A stretch of 64,000 nucleotides of DNA from Pseudomonas sp. AL03 (GTDB lineage: Bacteria; Pseudomonadota; Gammaproteobacteria; Pseudomonadales; Pseudomonadaceae), in assembly GCF_029960815.1 (NCBI RefSeq), contig NZ_JASBRE010000016.1, forward strand, positions 83,342 through 147,341, in the 5' to 3' direction. Position 1 is the first letter of the stretch. Each line of letters starts with the position of its first letter. A model generated the notes under the pieces. That model had not been told where the DNA came from. It was given only the letters and a program-made list of their open reading frames with translations, and did no database searches. Below, one piece after another: positions 8,862-17,384 of this stretch. The position numbers and the translations under genes were made by a program.

Positions 8862-10070
8862 TCAGCGGGCTACCAGCAGTCCGACAAACGGAATGATCAG
8901 CAACGTACTGATGGCCATGGCCAGTACATTGCCGATGAAGCCGTGCATGTCGGCCGGTAACCGCTTGGCAATCGCGCACGCCAGCGGTGGCGCAATCAGT
9001 GCTCCCAACAGTGCACTTGAGGCGATAACCTGCCAACTGCCACCGTACGTCAGAACGGCCGCCGGCACGACTGACACCAACGGAACATAGGTGGGATACC
9101 AGCCGCGCAATATCCATTGCCGACGCCAGATCACTACCCCTAACGCCGAGGTCAACGCCTGCGCGGCGATCAGTTGGGGCAGCAAGCCCGTACCATACAC
9201 CGGGCTTGTCGGGTTCAAGGTGTAAGCCAGCAAGGCGCCCGCGATCAAGCCGAGACTGGCCCATTCATTGCCGAAGAACGGCGCTTCCGAAAAATCGGCC
9301 AGCACCCGGCGTAGACTCCATACGACGCCATAGTCCGGCGTCTTGGTGATGACGGGTGCGGACACAGGGGCGGGCGGCTCCTTGAGTGGGTCGGACTTCA
9401 CCAGGCTCGGCAGGTAACGGCAGAGCAGAAAAGCGCCGACGCTGGCGACTGCCATTCCCGTGACGTTGCCGATTACAGCTGGCAATCCGAGGGGATTGCA
9501 GACGTAATTGACGATCAACAAGCACATCGGCGTGACGAACACGGTGCCCATGATTGCGCCATTGATCGTGACCTTCCAGCCGCCGCCAAACATCAGCACC
9601 ATCGCCGCTGGCAACGAAACAAAGGCGGCAAACGTGGGTTGCCAGCTATTGGCCGTCACCGTCCAGCCCCACAGAAGGTTGCTCAGCAACAGGCCAAGCA
9701 ACGAGCTGGTGACGAGCCACGGCCATAATCCGCTGCCGTAGCAAATGGTAAAACCTTGCCAGGCTTTTCCCGTTCGATTCGCCCAGTAGGCCAAATAAGC
9801 GCCTGCAAGCAGCCCGATCGAAGCGAACTCATGTTTGTAGAACGCCACCTCGCTGATGTCTCCCAAAACCCAACGCAGCCAGGCGCTCGGCTCCGGGAGG
9901 CTCGATACCATGTGACTGTAGTCTGGCCAATGGGCTGACCAGGATGCCCGGTAGGTGAATGAAAGCCAGATGATCAACAGTGCCGTGCCGAGCATCAGCC
10001 AGATGATCGCCGTATCCAGCGGTGACCTGGCGGCAAGCCGGTTTTGCGGTTTTTCGTTTGCAGTTTCCAT
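8862..10070 (-). CDS. Polytopic membrane protein with internal duplication, putative transporter
   Basis: 402 residues with about ten hydrophobic segments; I cannot name the family. The protein is two copies of one unit. Residues about 64-215 and 252-392 align: WLRWVLGDISEVAFYKHEFA with SLRRVLADFSEAPFFGNEWA, YGSGLWPWL with YGTGLLPQL, SLPAAMVLMFGGGWKV with SVVPAAVLTYGGSWQV, and GNVTGMAVAS with GNVLAMAIST. The linker (about 221-248) is Pro-rich and probably cytoplasmic. A two-repeat fold is common in carriers, and its place between an amidase and an asparaginase suggests uptake or export of their substrate or product. A GTG directly precedes the chosen ATG. Confidence 0.7.
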   Translation of the reverse strand: METANEKPQNRLAARSPLDTAIIWLMLGTALLIIWLSFTYRASWSAHWPDYSHMVSSLPEPSAWLRWVLGDISEVAFYKHEFASIGLLAGAYLAYWANRTGKAWQGFTICYGSGLWPWLVTSSLLGLLLSNLLWGWTVTANSWQPTFAAFVSLPAAMVLMFGGGWKVTINGAIMGTVFVTPMCLLIVNYVCNPLGLPAVIGNVTGMAVASVGAFLLCRYLPSLVKSDPLKEPPAPVSAPVITKTPDYGVVWSLRRVLADFSEAPFFGNEWASLGLIAGALLAYTLNPTSPVYGTGLLPQLIAAQALTSALGVVIWRRQWILRGWYPTYVPLVSVVPAAVLTYGGSWQVIASSALLGALIAPPLACAIAKRLPADMHGFIGNVLAMAISTLLIIPFVGLLVAR

Positions 10071-10085
10071 CACTCATCCCCCCTA

Positions 10086-10973
10086 TCAGCGCGGCAGACA
10101 AGGGTGCTGGGTGTAACCGAGCATTTGATCGTAGAGATCGGCTCGACGATCTCGATGCAAATCGTTCAAGTTGTTCCAGATCGGCGCGCTGCGCGAGCTG
10201 GTCAGGTCGATGTCGGCAAACAGGATCTCCTGCTTGTCCGCTGAAGCCACCTGGCCAATCGGCCAACCGTTGGTGCCCGCGATCAGCGAACAACCCAGGT
10301 AACGTGCACCTCGCTCTTCGCCGATCCGGCTCGCCGCCGCAATAAACACATTGTTGACGTGAGCCGCCGTCATCGTCAGGTACGACGCCATGCACTTGCC
10401 GGCGTCATCGAACAGGGGCGGCGGGGTCCAGACCCAGTTGTTCAGACTGCAAATAATGTCGGCGCCTTGCTGGCTCAAAATGCGCGGGACTTCCGGGAAC
10501 CAGATATCCCAGCAGATCAACAACCCTATGCGACCGATGGGGGTGTCGAAAACCGGGAAGCCTAGATCGCCCGGCGTGAACCACAATTTTTCCAGACTCC
10601 ATAAATGTGCTTTTCGGTACTTGCCGATGAAGCCGTCAGGCCCGACAAGAACGCCGGTGTTGAACAGCTGCATGCCGTCGCGCTCCGTCAAACCGGCGAC
10701 CAGATAAACCTTGTGTTGGCGGGCAAAGTCCATCCAACTCTGCACGCTCGGCCCGCTGGGAACGGCCTCCGAATGCTCGAACGCATCCTGCCGGGTTTCG
10801 AAGAAGTAACCTGTGCTTGAAAGCTCAGGCAGGACGATGAGATTCGCACCGTCATTTGCCGCTTCCAATGCTAATTCCAGGCTGTTGCGCAGATTTGTTT
10901 CGCGATTTTGTATGCCGACTTGTGGATCGAATTGCACGACTGCTACACGAACAGGGCTTGTTGGATCGCTCAT
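10086..10973 (-). CDS. Carbon-nitrogen hydrolase (nitrilase superfamily), probable aliphatic/aryl-acetamide amidase
   Basis: 295 residues. The Glu-Lys-Cys catalytic triad is complete: Glu50 (LPELSSTGY), Lys121 (YRKAHLW) and Cys154 (LICWDIWFPE). Cys followed by Trp-Asp is common to amidase and carbamoylase branches. Amidases of this superfamily remove ammonia from the amide made by amino-acid 2-monooxygenases (the DavB/DavA lysine route is the precedent), and here a monooxygenase gene lies just upstream on the same strand. The next gene (the membrane protein) starts 15 bases downstream, so they are cotranscribed. Start ATG 10973. Substrate is inference. Confidence 0.85.
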   Translation of the reverse strand: MSDPTSPVRVAVVQFDPQVGIQNRETNLRNSLELALEAANDGANLIVLPELSSTGYFFETRQDAFEHSEAVPSGPSVQSWMDFARQHKVYLVAGLTERDGMQLFNTGVLVGPDGFIGKYRKAHLWSLEKLWFTPGDLGFPVFDTPIGRIGLLICWDIWFPEVPRILSQQGADIICSLNNWVWTPPPLFDDAGKCMASYLTMTAAHVNNVFIAAASRIGEERGARYLGCSLIAGTNGWPIGQVASADKQEILFADIDLTSSRSAPIWNNLNDLHRDRRADLYDQMLGYTQHPCLPR

Positions 10974-11133
10974 TGTCGATGACCTCTTTTTTATTGTTGT
11001 TCACGCTGTTTAATTGCGTGTTTATGAGAGTCGAATCGGCGAGAGCGCGTAAGTCAGCTAATTCCGTTTAGGGTGTAGTCCGTATCCCAAGATGATTGCG
11101 CGAGGCGCTTGACAGGAGGGTCGCCAAAGTAAA

Positions 11134-11155
11134 GCCAATGCACGTCGTGCATGGC
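11134..11155. other. Hairpin between monooxygenase and amidase genes
   Basis: GCCAATGCAC / GTGCATGGC form an imperfect stem with one bulge just downstream of the monooxygenase stop codon. There is no T-tract in either direction, so it is not a classical terminator; it may protect or process the message. Confidence 0.45.
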
Positions 11156-11174
11156 TCCAGGGCAAGGAAGTTGA

Positions 11175-13121
11175 TCAGGTCCTGACGTTATAGTGCGGAT
11201 AGTCGCTCATGGAAAAACCGCCATGGAAGGCTGCCCCGGTTTTGTTGCAGATATGAATGACCGCATCGACGGCGCCCCGAAAGCACGGCTCGGTCCAGCC
11301 AGCATCGACTGAAAACGACTCCCCGGAAAAATGGAGACCTGAAACATGCGCGAAGTCCCGGTTGTACTTCATCAGGCTGACGGCGTCGTAGTAGGTGCCG
11401 GGTCGGTATAACTTTGCACAACCCAGCGCATTTTTATCGGTGATCCAACGTTGGACCACGGCTTGATCCAAGCCAATGTAGGGAGTGATTTTCTCCTGGA
11501 TATTGGCGGAATGCATAAGGATCCGGTCCAGCTCTTTGGCACACTTGTTCACCAGTTCCTTGTCGGTGAAAGAGGCCAGTTTGGTGGCGTCATCCTCCCA
11601 TGTGTAACTTAAAAGGATGCAGTCATAACTGTAGTTATCGTTGTAGCGGTAGGTGTAGACGTCGTGAATGAAGCTGTCAGTGACGATGGCTTGCGGGATT
11701 TTGCTGTTCTTCGAAAGAAAGGATTTTTTTAACGGTGCGAAGACTTTGCAACTGGTTTCCCAGTGCGCGGTTTTATAGGCATTGATCGTCTCGAATGGCA
11801 GCATCTGTGGTGTGAAGTTTTCAAGTTTGATGCGAGTTTCGATCAGCCAGGAGGGAAGGGTCATGATGACCGAATCAAAGTCATCGTAGTGCTCCTGGAT
11901 TTGCTCGGGTTGGCTATGTTTCGAGTTGTAGTAGACGCGTGTTTTCTGGTTCGTCAGTTTTTTAAGTTTTGTAACGGATGAGTCCATGAGCAATCCGTTG
12001 TTTCTTTCCTGGCAGTGTTCGTAGAAGGACTTTCCGGTTTCGTCGGTTTTCATGAACAGCAGGCATTCGTCCAGCGCTGCGAGTCCGATGTAGCGTGGCC
12101 TGTCGAAACTCTGCCCGCTTGAGTCAAAAACGGCTTCGTTGTGCAGGCAGGGTGAATCCAGCGGATCGCCCGTTGAGTCGACCCGACCATGGATCAATTG
12201 CAATTGGCTGCTGAATCCAAAAATGGCAGTGCGCAGGGGATAAAGGGAGCAGACATCGTAAAAGGCCCCCCAGCTACCGTCGCCGATGCCTATGGCATAG
12301 AAGATCGCGGACTCCTGCGCGGACATTCCCATTCCGCCAAAGTCCCCCGGTGAGCGTTCATCCCAAGCTTGCAGGGCGGGCATGCTGACCAGGTCGCGAA
12401 ACGAAACGCTCTCGTATTTTTCGACGATAGCGGCCCACATGGCTTCCCATTCCTGACGGGCGTAAACCTCTGCGACGTGCCGGGTCATGCGATCGGCAAA
12501 GGCCTTCCACTTTGCATAAACCTTTTGCAGTTCTTCACCGGGAGGTGGTGTCTGCCCATCTTCATTTTTCCAGATCAACATCTGCGGAGCCGGTCCGTCG
12601 CCCATGCTGCCCTCTCGTAGATAGATCCCGGTCGAAGTGACCCATTGGCTTCCGGGATTGGCAAAATCTGAGAACGCCAGGTCGAACGCCTTGGCGTAGT
12701 AAGCCATCAGCGACCGGCCCTCTGTCGGTGACTCGTCCGCCCGGTTGAAGAAGGGCATGCGCATGGCCCCCATTTCAAACGGTGTATGACTCATCGCCGA
12801 GCTCGGGCTTCCAGGGACAGTCAGGTGCCTGCCGCCTATGCGTCTGGATTGTTCTATGAGGGTGATATGGGTGAACCCGCAACGATAAAGTTCTCTGGCG
12901 GCAGTCAGTCCGGTGACGCCGGCGCCAATAATGCAAATTTTATGTTGTGGGTCAGTTGCCTTGGCGATGCCGTTTTCCTGTTCAACCAATGCTCGATAGT
13001 CGAAGCACAAATCTGGCGGGTTGGGGAAACGGGCCTTCCACTTGTTTTCCGCCGAGCGTTTTGGGCGAGCGGCATCCTTCGTGGCACAGGAGGGGTAGTT
13101 GTAGCTTGATCCGATAGTCAC
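11175..13121 (-). CDS. Flavin-dependent L-amino-acid 2-monooxygenase / tryptophan 2-monooxygenase-like amine oxidase
   Basis: 648 residues. FAD-binding begins with CIIGAGVTGLTAARELY (GAGVTG at 66-71), ribose-binding Glu90 and RRIGGR at 94-98. FEMGAMRMP, LSYTWEDDA and the C-terminal AGWTEP/GAVDAV segment match, from memory, IaaM of P. savastanoi and Pseudomonas phenylalanine/lysine 2-monooxygenases, which turn an amino acid into the shortened amide plus CO2. About 60 extra N-terminal residues precede the FAD fold; phenylalanine oxidase is made as a longer proenzyme, so processing is possible. Start is GTG 13121 with an AGGGA about 9 bases upstream, buried in an inverted repeat. The substrate cannot be read. 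It could act as an oxidase instead. Confidence 0.8.
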   Translation of the reverse strand: MTIGSSYNYPSCATKDAARPKRSAENKWKARFPNPPDLCFDYRALVEQENGIAKATDPQHKICIIGAGVTGLTAARELYRCGFTHITLIEQSRRIGGRHLTVPGSPSSAMSHTPFEMGAMRMPFFNRADESPTEGRSLMAYYAKAFDLAFSDFANPGSQWVTSTGIYLREGSMGDGPAPQMLIWKNEDGQTPPPGEELQKVYAKWKAFADRMTRHVAEVYARQEWEAMWAAIVEKYESVSFRDLVSMPALQAWDERSPGDFGGMGMSAQESAIFYAIGIGDGSWGAFYDVCSLYPLRTAIFGFSSQLQLIHGRVDSTGDPLDSPCLHNEAVFDSSGQSFDRPRYIGLAALDECLLFMKTDETGKSFYEHCQERNNGLLMDSSVTKLKKLTNQKTRVYYNSKHSQPEQIQEHYDDFDSVIMTLPSWLIETRIKLENFTPQMLPFETINAYKTAHWETSCKVFAPLKKSFLSKNSKIPQAIVTDSFIHDVYTYRYNDNYSYDCILLSYTWEDDATKLASFTDKELVNKCAKELDRILMHSANIQEKITPYIGLDQAVVQRWITDKNALGCAKLYRPGTYYDAVSLMKYNRDFAHVSGLHFSGESFSVDAGWTEPCFRGAVDAVIHICNKTGAAFHGGFSMSDYPHYNVRT

Positions 13122-13126
13122 TGTTG

Positions 13127-13156
13127 ATCGTCCCTGATGGTGTTTTCAGGGACGAT
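13127..13156. promoter_or_regulatory. 11-bp perfect inverted repeat over the monooxygenase ribosome site
   Basis: ATCGTCCCTGA (13127-13137) and TCAGGGACGAT (13146-13156) are perfect arms around an 8-base spacer. On the minus strand the downstream arm holds AGGGA, the only Shine-Dalgarno-like sequence before the GTG start, so the folded RNA would hide it. It could equally be a protein operator. Confidence 0.65.
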
Positions 13157-13276
13157 GTTGAGGTTCTGAACGCGCAGCGTATAGGAGACAAGCAAGGCTC
13201 GCAGATACTCTTTATTCGTTTTTTAGCGTGGGAAAAGATCAGCAGGGCTCCGGCTAAGGATCCCTGCGGTATTGGG

Positions 13277-14272
13277 CTACGCCGCTTGCTGAAACTGCTG
13301 CCGATACTGGTTCGGCGACAATTCGGTGTGCTGGCGAAACAACCGCGCGAAGAAGCTCGCATCGTCGTAACCGACTTCATAGCTGATGGTTTTGATGCTC
13401 TTGCGGCTGCCGGACAGCAAGCCCTTGGCCGTCTCGATACGCAGTCGTTGCAGGTAATGCAGCGGCTTGTCGCCGGTGGCGGTCTGGAAGCGCCGCATGA
13501 AATTGCGGATGCTCATGCCGTGTTCGCGAGCCACGTCTTCGAAGCGGAATTTGTCGGCGAAGTGTTCTTCGAGCCAGTGCTGGATCTGCAGGATGATCAC
13601 GTCCTGGTGCAGCTTCTGGCCGCCGAAACCGATGCGTCCCGGCGAGTAGCTGCGCTGCACTTCATAGAGAATGTCCCGCGCCACGGCTTGGGACACGTTG
13701 GCGCCGCAAAAGCGTTCGATCAGGTAGATGTAAAGGTCGCAGGCCGAGGTGGTGCCGCCAGCGCAATACAGGTTGTCGGCGTCGGTCAGGTGCTTGTCCT
13801 GATTGAGCTGAACCCGTGGGAAGCGTTCGGCAAACGCATTGAAGAAGCGCCAGTAAGTGGTCGCTTCCTTGCCATCGAGCAGCCCGGCCTCGGCCAGCCA
13901 GAACACCCCGGTGGCTTCGCCGCAGAGCACGGCGCCGCGAGCATGTTGCTGGCGCAACCAAGGCAGGACCTGTGGATAACGTTGGCAAAGGGTGTCGAAA
14001 TCGTCCCAGAAGGCTGGAAGGACAATGATGTCGGCGTTTTCCAGGCCGCCGTCCACCGCCATGATCACGTCACTGAAGCTGTTCACCGGTTTGCCGTCGG
14101 GGCTGACCAGGCGGGTTTCGAACGCCGGCGTCAGGCCGTGGCCCAGTTGTTTGCCGTAACGCAGGCTGGCCAGGTGGAAGAAATCCTTGGCTTGCATGAG
14201 GGTGGAGGCGAAAACCCGGTCGATAGCCAGGATGCTGACGCGCCGCAAGGGCGTGGAGACTTGGTTAGACAT
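13277..14272 (-). CDS. GlxA-type transcriptional regulator (DJ-1/PfpI domain + AraC HTH)
   Basis: 331 residues. Residues about 10-190 form a DJ-1/PfpI class I amidotransferase-like domain; the nucleophile elbow region reads AVLCGEATGVF, with Cys retained. Residues about 230-328 form an AraC double helix-turn-helix (MSIRNFMRRFQTATG... ISYEVGYDDASFFARLFRQH). Family members sense small amines, amino acids or betaines. It is divergent from the acyl-CoA dehydrogenase and upstream, on the same strand, of the monooxygenase cluster (155-base gap), so it may control either. Confidence 0.88.
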   Translation of the reverse strand: MSNQVSTPLRRVSILAIDRVFASTLMQAKDFFHLASLRYGKQLGHGLTPAFETRLVSPDGKPVNSFSDVIMAVDGGLENADIIVLPAFWDDFDTLCQRYPQVLPWLRQQHARGAVLCGEATGVFWLAEAGLLDGKEATTYWRFFNAFAERFPRVQLNQDKHLTDADNLYCAGGTTSACDLYIYLIERFCGANVSQAVARDILYEVQRSYSPGRIGFGGQKLHQDVIILQIQHWLEEHFADKFRFEDVAREHGMSIRNFMRRFQTATGDKPLHYLQRLRIETAKGLLSGSRKSIKTISYEVGYDDASFFARLFRQHTELSPNQYRQQFQQAA

Positions 14273-14353
14273 AATTCAACTTTATTCTTATAGGGGAAAG
14301 TGGTCACCAGACGGCTGGATCGTCTTATTTTTTGTCGGATGTGTCCAGTGTCC

Positions 14354-14366
14354 TGTATCGGATACA
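14354..14366. promoter_or_regulatory. Palindrome in the divergent regulator/dehydrogenase promoter
   Basis: TGTATC-G-GATACA is a perfect 6-bp dyad lying in the 144-base gap between the AraC-type gene and the acyl-CoA dehydrogenase gene, about 50 bases before the latter's start. A candidate operator for the adjacent regulator. Confidence 0.45.
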
Positions 14367-14416
14367 AGGCTAGTCTCTGAAGGTCAATTCCGGCTAACAA
14401 CAACGACAGGTGCCGC

Positions 14417-15553
14417 ATGATCCCCAGAACATTGTTCAGTTCCGAGCACGAACTTTTTCGCGACAGCGTGCGAACGTTCCTCGAAAAAGAGGCCGTGCCG
14501 TTCCATGGACAATGGGAAAAACAAGGCTATATCGACCGTAAACTCTGGAACAAGGCAGGGGAGGCGGGAATGTTGTGCTCGCATCTGCCGGAAGAATACG
14601 GCGGGCTGGGGGCGGACTTTCTCTACAGCGCGGTGGTCATCGAAGAGATAGGCCGTCTCGGTCTGACCGGTATCGGTTTTTCCCTGCATTCGGACATCGT
14701 CGCGCCATACATCCTGCATTACGGCAGTGAAGCGCTGAAACACAAATACCTGCCGAAGCTGGTGTCCGGAGAGATGGTCACCGCGATTGCCATGACCGAA
14801 CCGGGTGCCGGTTCCGACCTGCAAGGGGTGAAAACTACCGCCGTGCTGGAGGGTGATGAGTACGTGATCAACGGTTCGAAGACCTTCATCACCAACGGCT
14901 TTCTGGCTGACCTGGTGATTGTCGTGGCGAAGACCGATCCGAAGGCCGGCGCCAAGGGCACCAGTCTGTTTCTGGTGGAAGCGAACACGCCTGGCTTCGC
15001 CAAGGGCAAGCGCCTGGAAAAAGTCGGCATGAAAGCCCAGGACACGTCGGAGCTGTTCTTCCAGGACGTGCGTGTGCCGAAGGAAAACCTGCTGGGTCAG
15101 GCCGGGATGGGGTTCGCCTACCTGATGCAGGAGTTGCCGCAGGAGCGTCTCACCGTTGCCATTGGCGGGCTGGCTTCGGCTGAAGCTGCGCTGCAATGGA
15201 CGCTCGACTACACCCGTGAACGCAAGGCCTTCGGCAAGGCGATCGCTGACTTCCAGAACACCCGCTTCAAACTGGCCGAGATGGCAACCGAGATTCAGAT
15301 CGGTCGGGTCTTTGTCGATCGTTGTCTGGAGCTGCACCTGCAAGGCAAGCTCGACGTGCCGACAGCGGCGATGGCCAAGTATTGGGGCACAGACTTGCAA
15401 TGCAAGGTGCTCGACGAGTGCGTGCAGTTGCATGGCGGTTACGGGTTCATGTGGGAATACCCGATCGCCCGGGCGTGGGCGGATGCGCGGGTGCAGCGGA
15501 TCTATGCCGGCACCAACGAAATCATGAAGGAGATTATTGCGCGGTCGCTGTAA
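14417..15553 (+). CDS. Acyl-CoA dehydrogenase, long-chain (LCAD) type
   Basis: 378 residues. FAD enzyme that forms the trans-2 double bond of an acyl-CoA and passes electrons to ETF. MTEPGAGSDL (127-136) is the flavin/substrate signature. The catalytic base is not at the medium-chain position: the C-terminal motif reads IYAGTNEIMKE with Ala there, and Glu243 in ELPQERL takes its place, as in mitochondrial LCAD and isovaleryl-CoA dehydrogenase. Much of the C-terminal half (MAKYWGTDLQ, HGGYGFMWEYPIA) resembles LCAD. I recall the same regulator-dehydrogenase-aldo/keto reductase trio near rplM in P. aeruginosa. Confidence 0.92.
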   Translation: MIPRTLFSSEHELFRDSVRTFLEKEAVPFHGQWEKQGYIDRKLWNKAGEAGMLCSHLPEEYGGLGADFLYSAVVIEEIGRLGLTGIGFSLHSDIVAPYILHYGSEALKHKYLPKLVSGEMVTAIAMTEPGAGSDLQGVKTTAVLEGDEYVINGSKTFITNGFLADLVIVVAKTDPKAGAKGTSLFLVEANTPGFAKGKRLEKVGMKAQDTSELFFQDVRVPKENLLGQAGMGFAYLMQELPQERLTVAIGGLASAEAALQWTLDYTRERKAFGKAIADFQNTRFKLAEMATEIQIGRVFVDRCLELHLQGKLDVPTAAMAKYWGTDLQCKVLDECVQLHGGYGFMWEYPIARAWADARVQRIYAGTNEIMKEIIARSL

Positions 15554-15576
15554 TGCAGCGTGATCGTTAGACCGCC

Positions 15577-15639
15577 TTCGCGAGCAGGCTCGCTCCCACA
15601 GGTTAAGTAATCTCCTGTGGGAGCGAGCCTGCTCGCGAA
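15577..15639. repeat. REPIN-like palindromic repeat
   Basis: Perfect 26-bp arms (15577-15602 and 15614-15639) around an 11-base loop. The arms contain GCGAGCAGGCTCGCTCCCAC, the typical P. fluorescens-group REP core. Intergenic, between convergent genes. Confidence 0.92.
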
Positions 15640-15655
15640 TGGCTCTAGAAATCGA

Positions 15656-16696
15656 TCAAGGTGCCGGGTTCGGGTGATCCTTGTGGATCGCCTCAATCCC
15701 CGCCAGCACTTCATCGGACAGCTTCAAGTCGAAGCTGGCAATGTTGCTGTCCAATTGCTCCATTGTCGTGGCGCCAATGATGTTGCTGGTCACAAACGGC
15801 TGCTGAGTGACAAACGCCAACGCCATTTGCGCCGGGTCCAGGCCGTGTTCACGCGCCAGTGCGACATAACGGCTGCACGCTGCTTCCGACTGCGGGTTGA
15901 AATAGCGGCTGAAGCGGCTGTAGAGGCTCAGGCGACCTTTAGGTGGACGCGCGCCACCTTCGTACTTGCCCGACAGGAAGCCGAACGCCAGCGGCGAATA
16001 GGCGAGCAGGCCGCACTGTTCGCGGATGGCGATTTCCGCCAGACCGACTTCGAAGCTGCGATTGAGCAGGTTGTACGGGTTCTGGATCGACACCGCGCGT
16101 GGCCAGCCACGGGCTTCTGCCAGGGCGAGGAAGCGCATGGTGCCCCACGGCGTCTCGTTGGACAGGCCGATGTGGCGGATTTTGCCGGCCTTGACCTGTT
16201 CGTCCAGCGCTTCGAGGGTGTCCTCCAGTGGCGTGAGGTTGGCTTCGATCTTGTGTTTGTAGCCGAGCTGACCGAAGAAATTGGTGCTGCGCTCCGGCCA
16301 GTGCAGCTGGTAGAGGTCGATGTAATCGGTCTGCAAGCGCTTGAGGCTGGCGTCCACGGCTTCGGTGATGTGCTGGCGGTTGTGCCGCAGGTTTTTGTCG
16401 CGAATGTAGTCGATGGTGTTGCCGGGGCCGGCGATCTTGCTCGCCAGGATCCAGTCGGCCCGATCGCCGCGACTTTTGAAGTAATTGCCGATGTAGCGTT
16501 CGGTGGTGGCGTAGGTTTCGGCTTTGGGTGGCACCGGGTACATCTCGGCGGTATCGATGAAATTGATCCCGGCGCTCTTGGCCCGTTCAATCTGGGCGAA
16601 GGCTTCAGCCTCGCTGTTTTGCTCGCCCCAGGTCATGGTGCCGAGGCAGATTGCACTCACGTTCAGATTGGTTCGGCCTAGCTGGCGATAGTCCAT
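15656..16696 (-). CDS. Aldo/keto reductase (Tas/YajO-like)
   Basis: 346 residues. NADPH-dependent reductase of the AKR fold: FIDTAEMYP holds the catalytic Asp/Tyr, and the Lys (ASKIAGPGN) and His (YQLHWPER) complete the tetrad. The length and the YDRQLGRTNLNVS-like N-terminus (MDYRQLGRTNLN) match Tas-type members. Start ATG 16696 has a GGGAG site 6 bases upstream. The physiological substrate is unknown. It converges on the acyl-CoA dehydrogenase across a REPIN. Confidence 0.9.
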   Translation of the reverse strand: MDYRQLGRTNLNVSAICLGTMTWGEQNSEAEAFAQIERAKSAGINFIDTAEMYPVPPKAETYATTERYIGNYFKSRGDRADWILASKIAGPGNTIDYIRDKNLRHNRQHITEAVDASLKRLQTDYIDLYQLHWPERSTNFFGQLGYKHKIEANLTPLEDTLEALDEQVKAGKIRHIGLSNETPWGTMRFLALAEARGWPRAVSIQNPYNLLNRSFEVGLAEIAIREQCGLLAYSPLAFGFLSGKYEGGARPPKGRLSLYSRFSRYFNPQSEAACSRYVALAREHGLDPAQMALAFVTQQPFVTSNIIGATTMEQLDSNIASFDLKLSDEVLAGIEAIHKDHPNPAP

Positions 16697-16941
16697 CGGG
16701 TGCTCCCTTGGCAAAACAATCATAAAAGCAGGTTGAATTATTTTTCGCAATCTGCATAATTGCGCACCTCTTTCTGCAGTGGAAGTGATGCGCCGCCGCC
16801 GAAGAATCTTGCCGTTGAACGGACGCGCCGACCCGAGCCCCCGAAAGCGTCTGTATCCGGCTGCCTTTGACTTGTCAAAGTACGCACTATTCAGTAAGAT
16901 CCGCCGTCTAATTTACAGGGCGGCCCCTGAGGCTATAAAGA

Positions 16942-17370
16942 ATGAAAACTTTTACTGCTAAACCGGAAACAGTACAGCGCGACTGGTTTGTCGTCGACGC
17001 TGCAGGTCAGACCCTGGGTCGTCTGGCCACCGAAATCGCGAGCCGTCTGCGTGGCAAGCATAAAGCTGAGTACACGCCTCACGTTGACACCGGCGATTAC
17101 ATCGTCGTTATCAATGCCGAGCAGATTCGTGTAACCGGTGCTAAAACCACCGACAAAATCTACTACTCCCACTCCGGTTTTCCGGGCGGCATCAAGTCGA
17201 TCAACTTCGAAAAGCTGATCGCTAAAGCCCCTGAGCGCGTGATCGAGACCGCGGTCAAAGGCATGCTGCCTAAGAACCCGCTGGGTCGCGACATGTATCG
17301 TAAGCTGAAAGTCTATGCGGGCGCTGTACACCCTCATACTGCTCAGCAGCCCCAAGAACTGAAGTTTTAA
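16942..17370 (+). CDS. rplM: 50S ribosomal protein L13
   Basis: 142 residues, full length. Starts MKTFTAKPETVQRDWFVVDA and contains the family core YVVINAEQIRVTG-like segment and GMLPKNPLGRDMYRKLKVY. First gene of the rplM-rpsI operon; rpsI begins 14 bases downstream. The 240-base gap upstream should hold the operon promoter. Confidence 0.98.
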   Translation: MKTFTAKPETVQRDWFVVDAAGQTLGRLATEIASRLRGKHKAEYTPHVDTGDYIVVINAEQIRVTGAKTTDKIYYSHSGFPGGIKSINFEKLIAKAPERVIETAVKGMLPKNPLGRDMYRKLKVYAGAVHPHTAQQPQELKF

Positions 17371-17384
17371 CGGAATAGTTCATT

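Noticed and set aside
8482..9264. Minus-strand open frame spanning the asparaginase/membrane-protein junction
   Set aside because: It is a shifted frame over both real genes and lacks any family motif.
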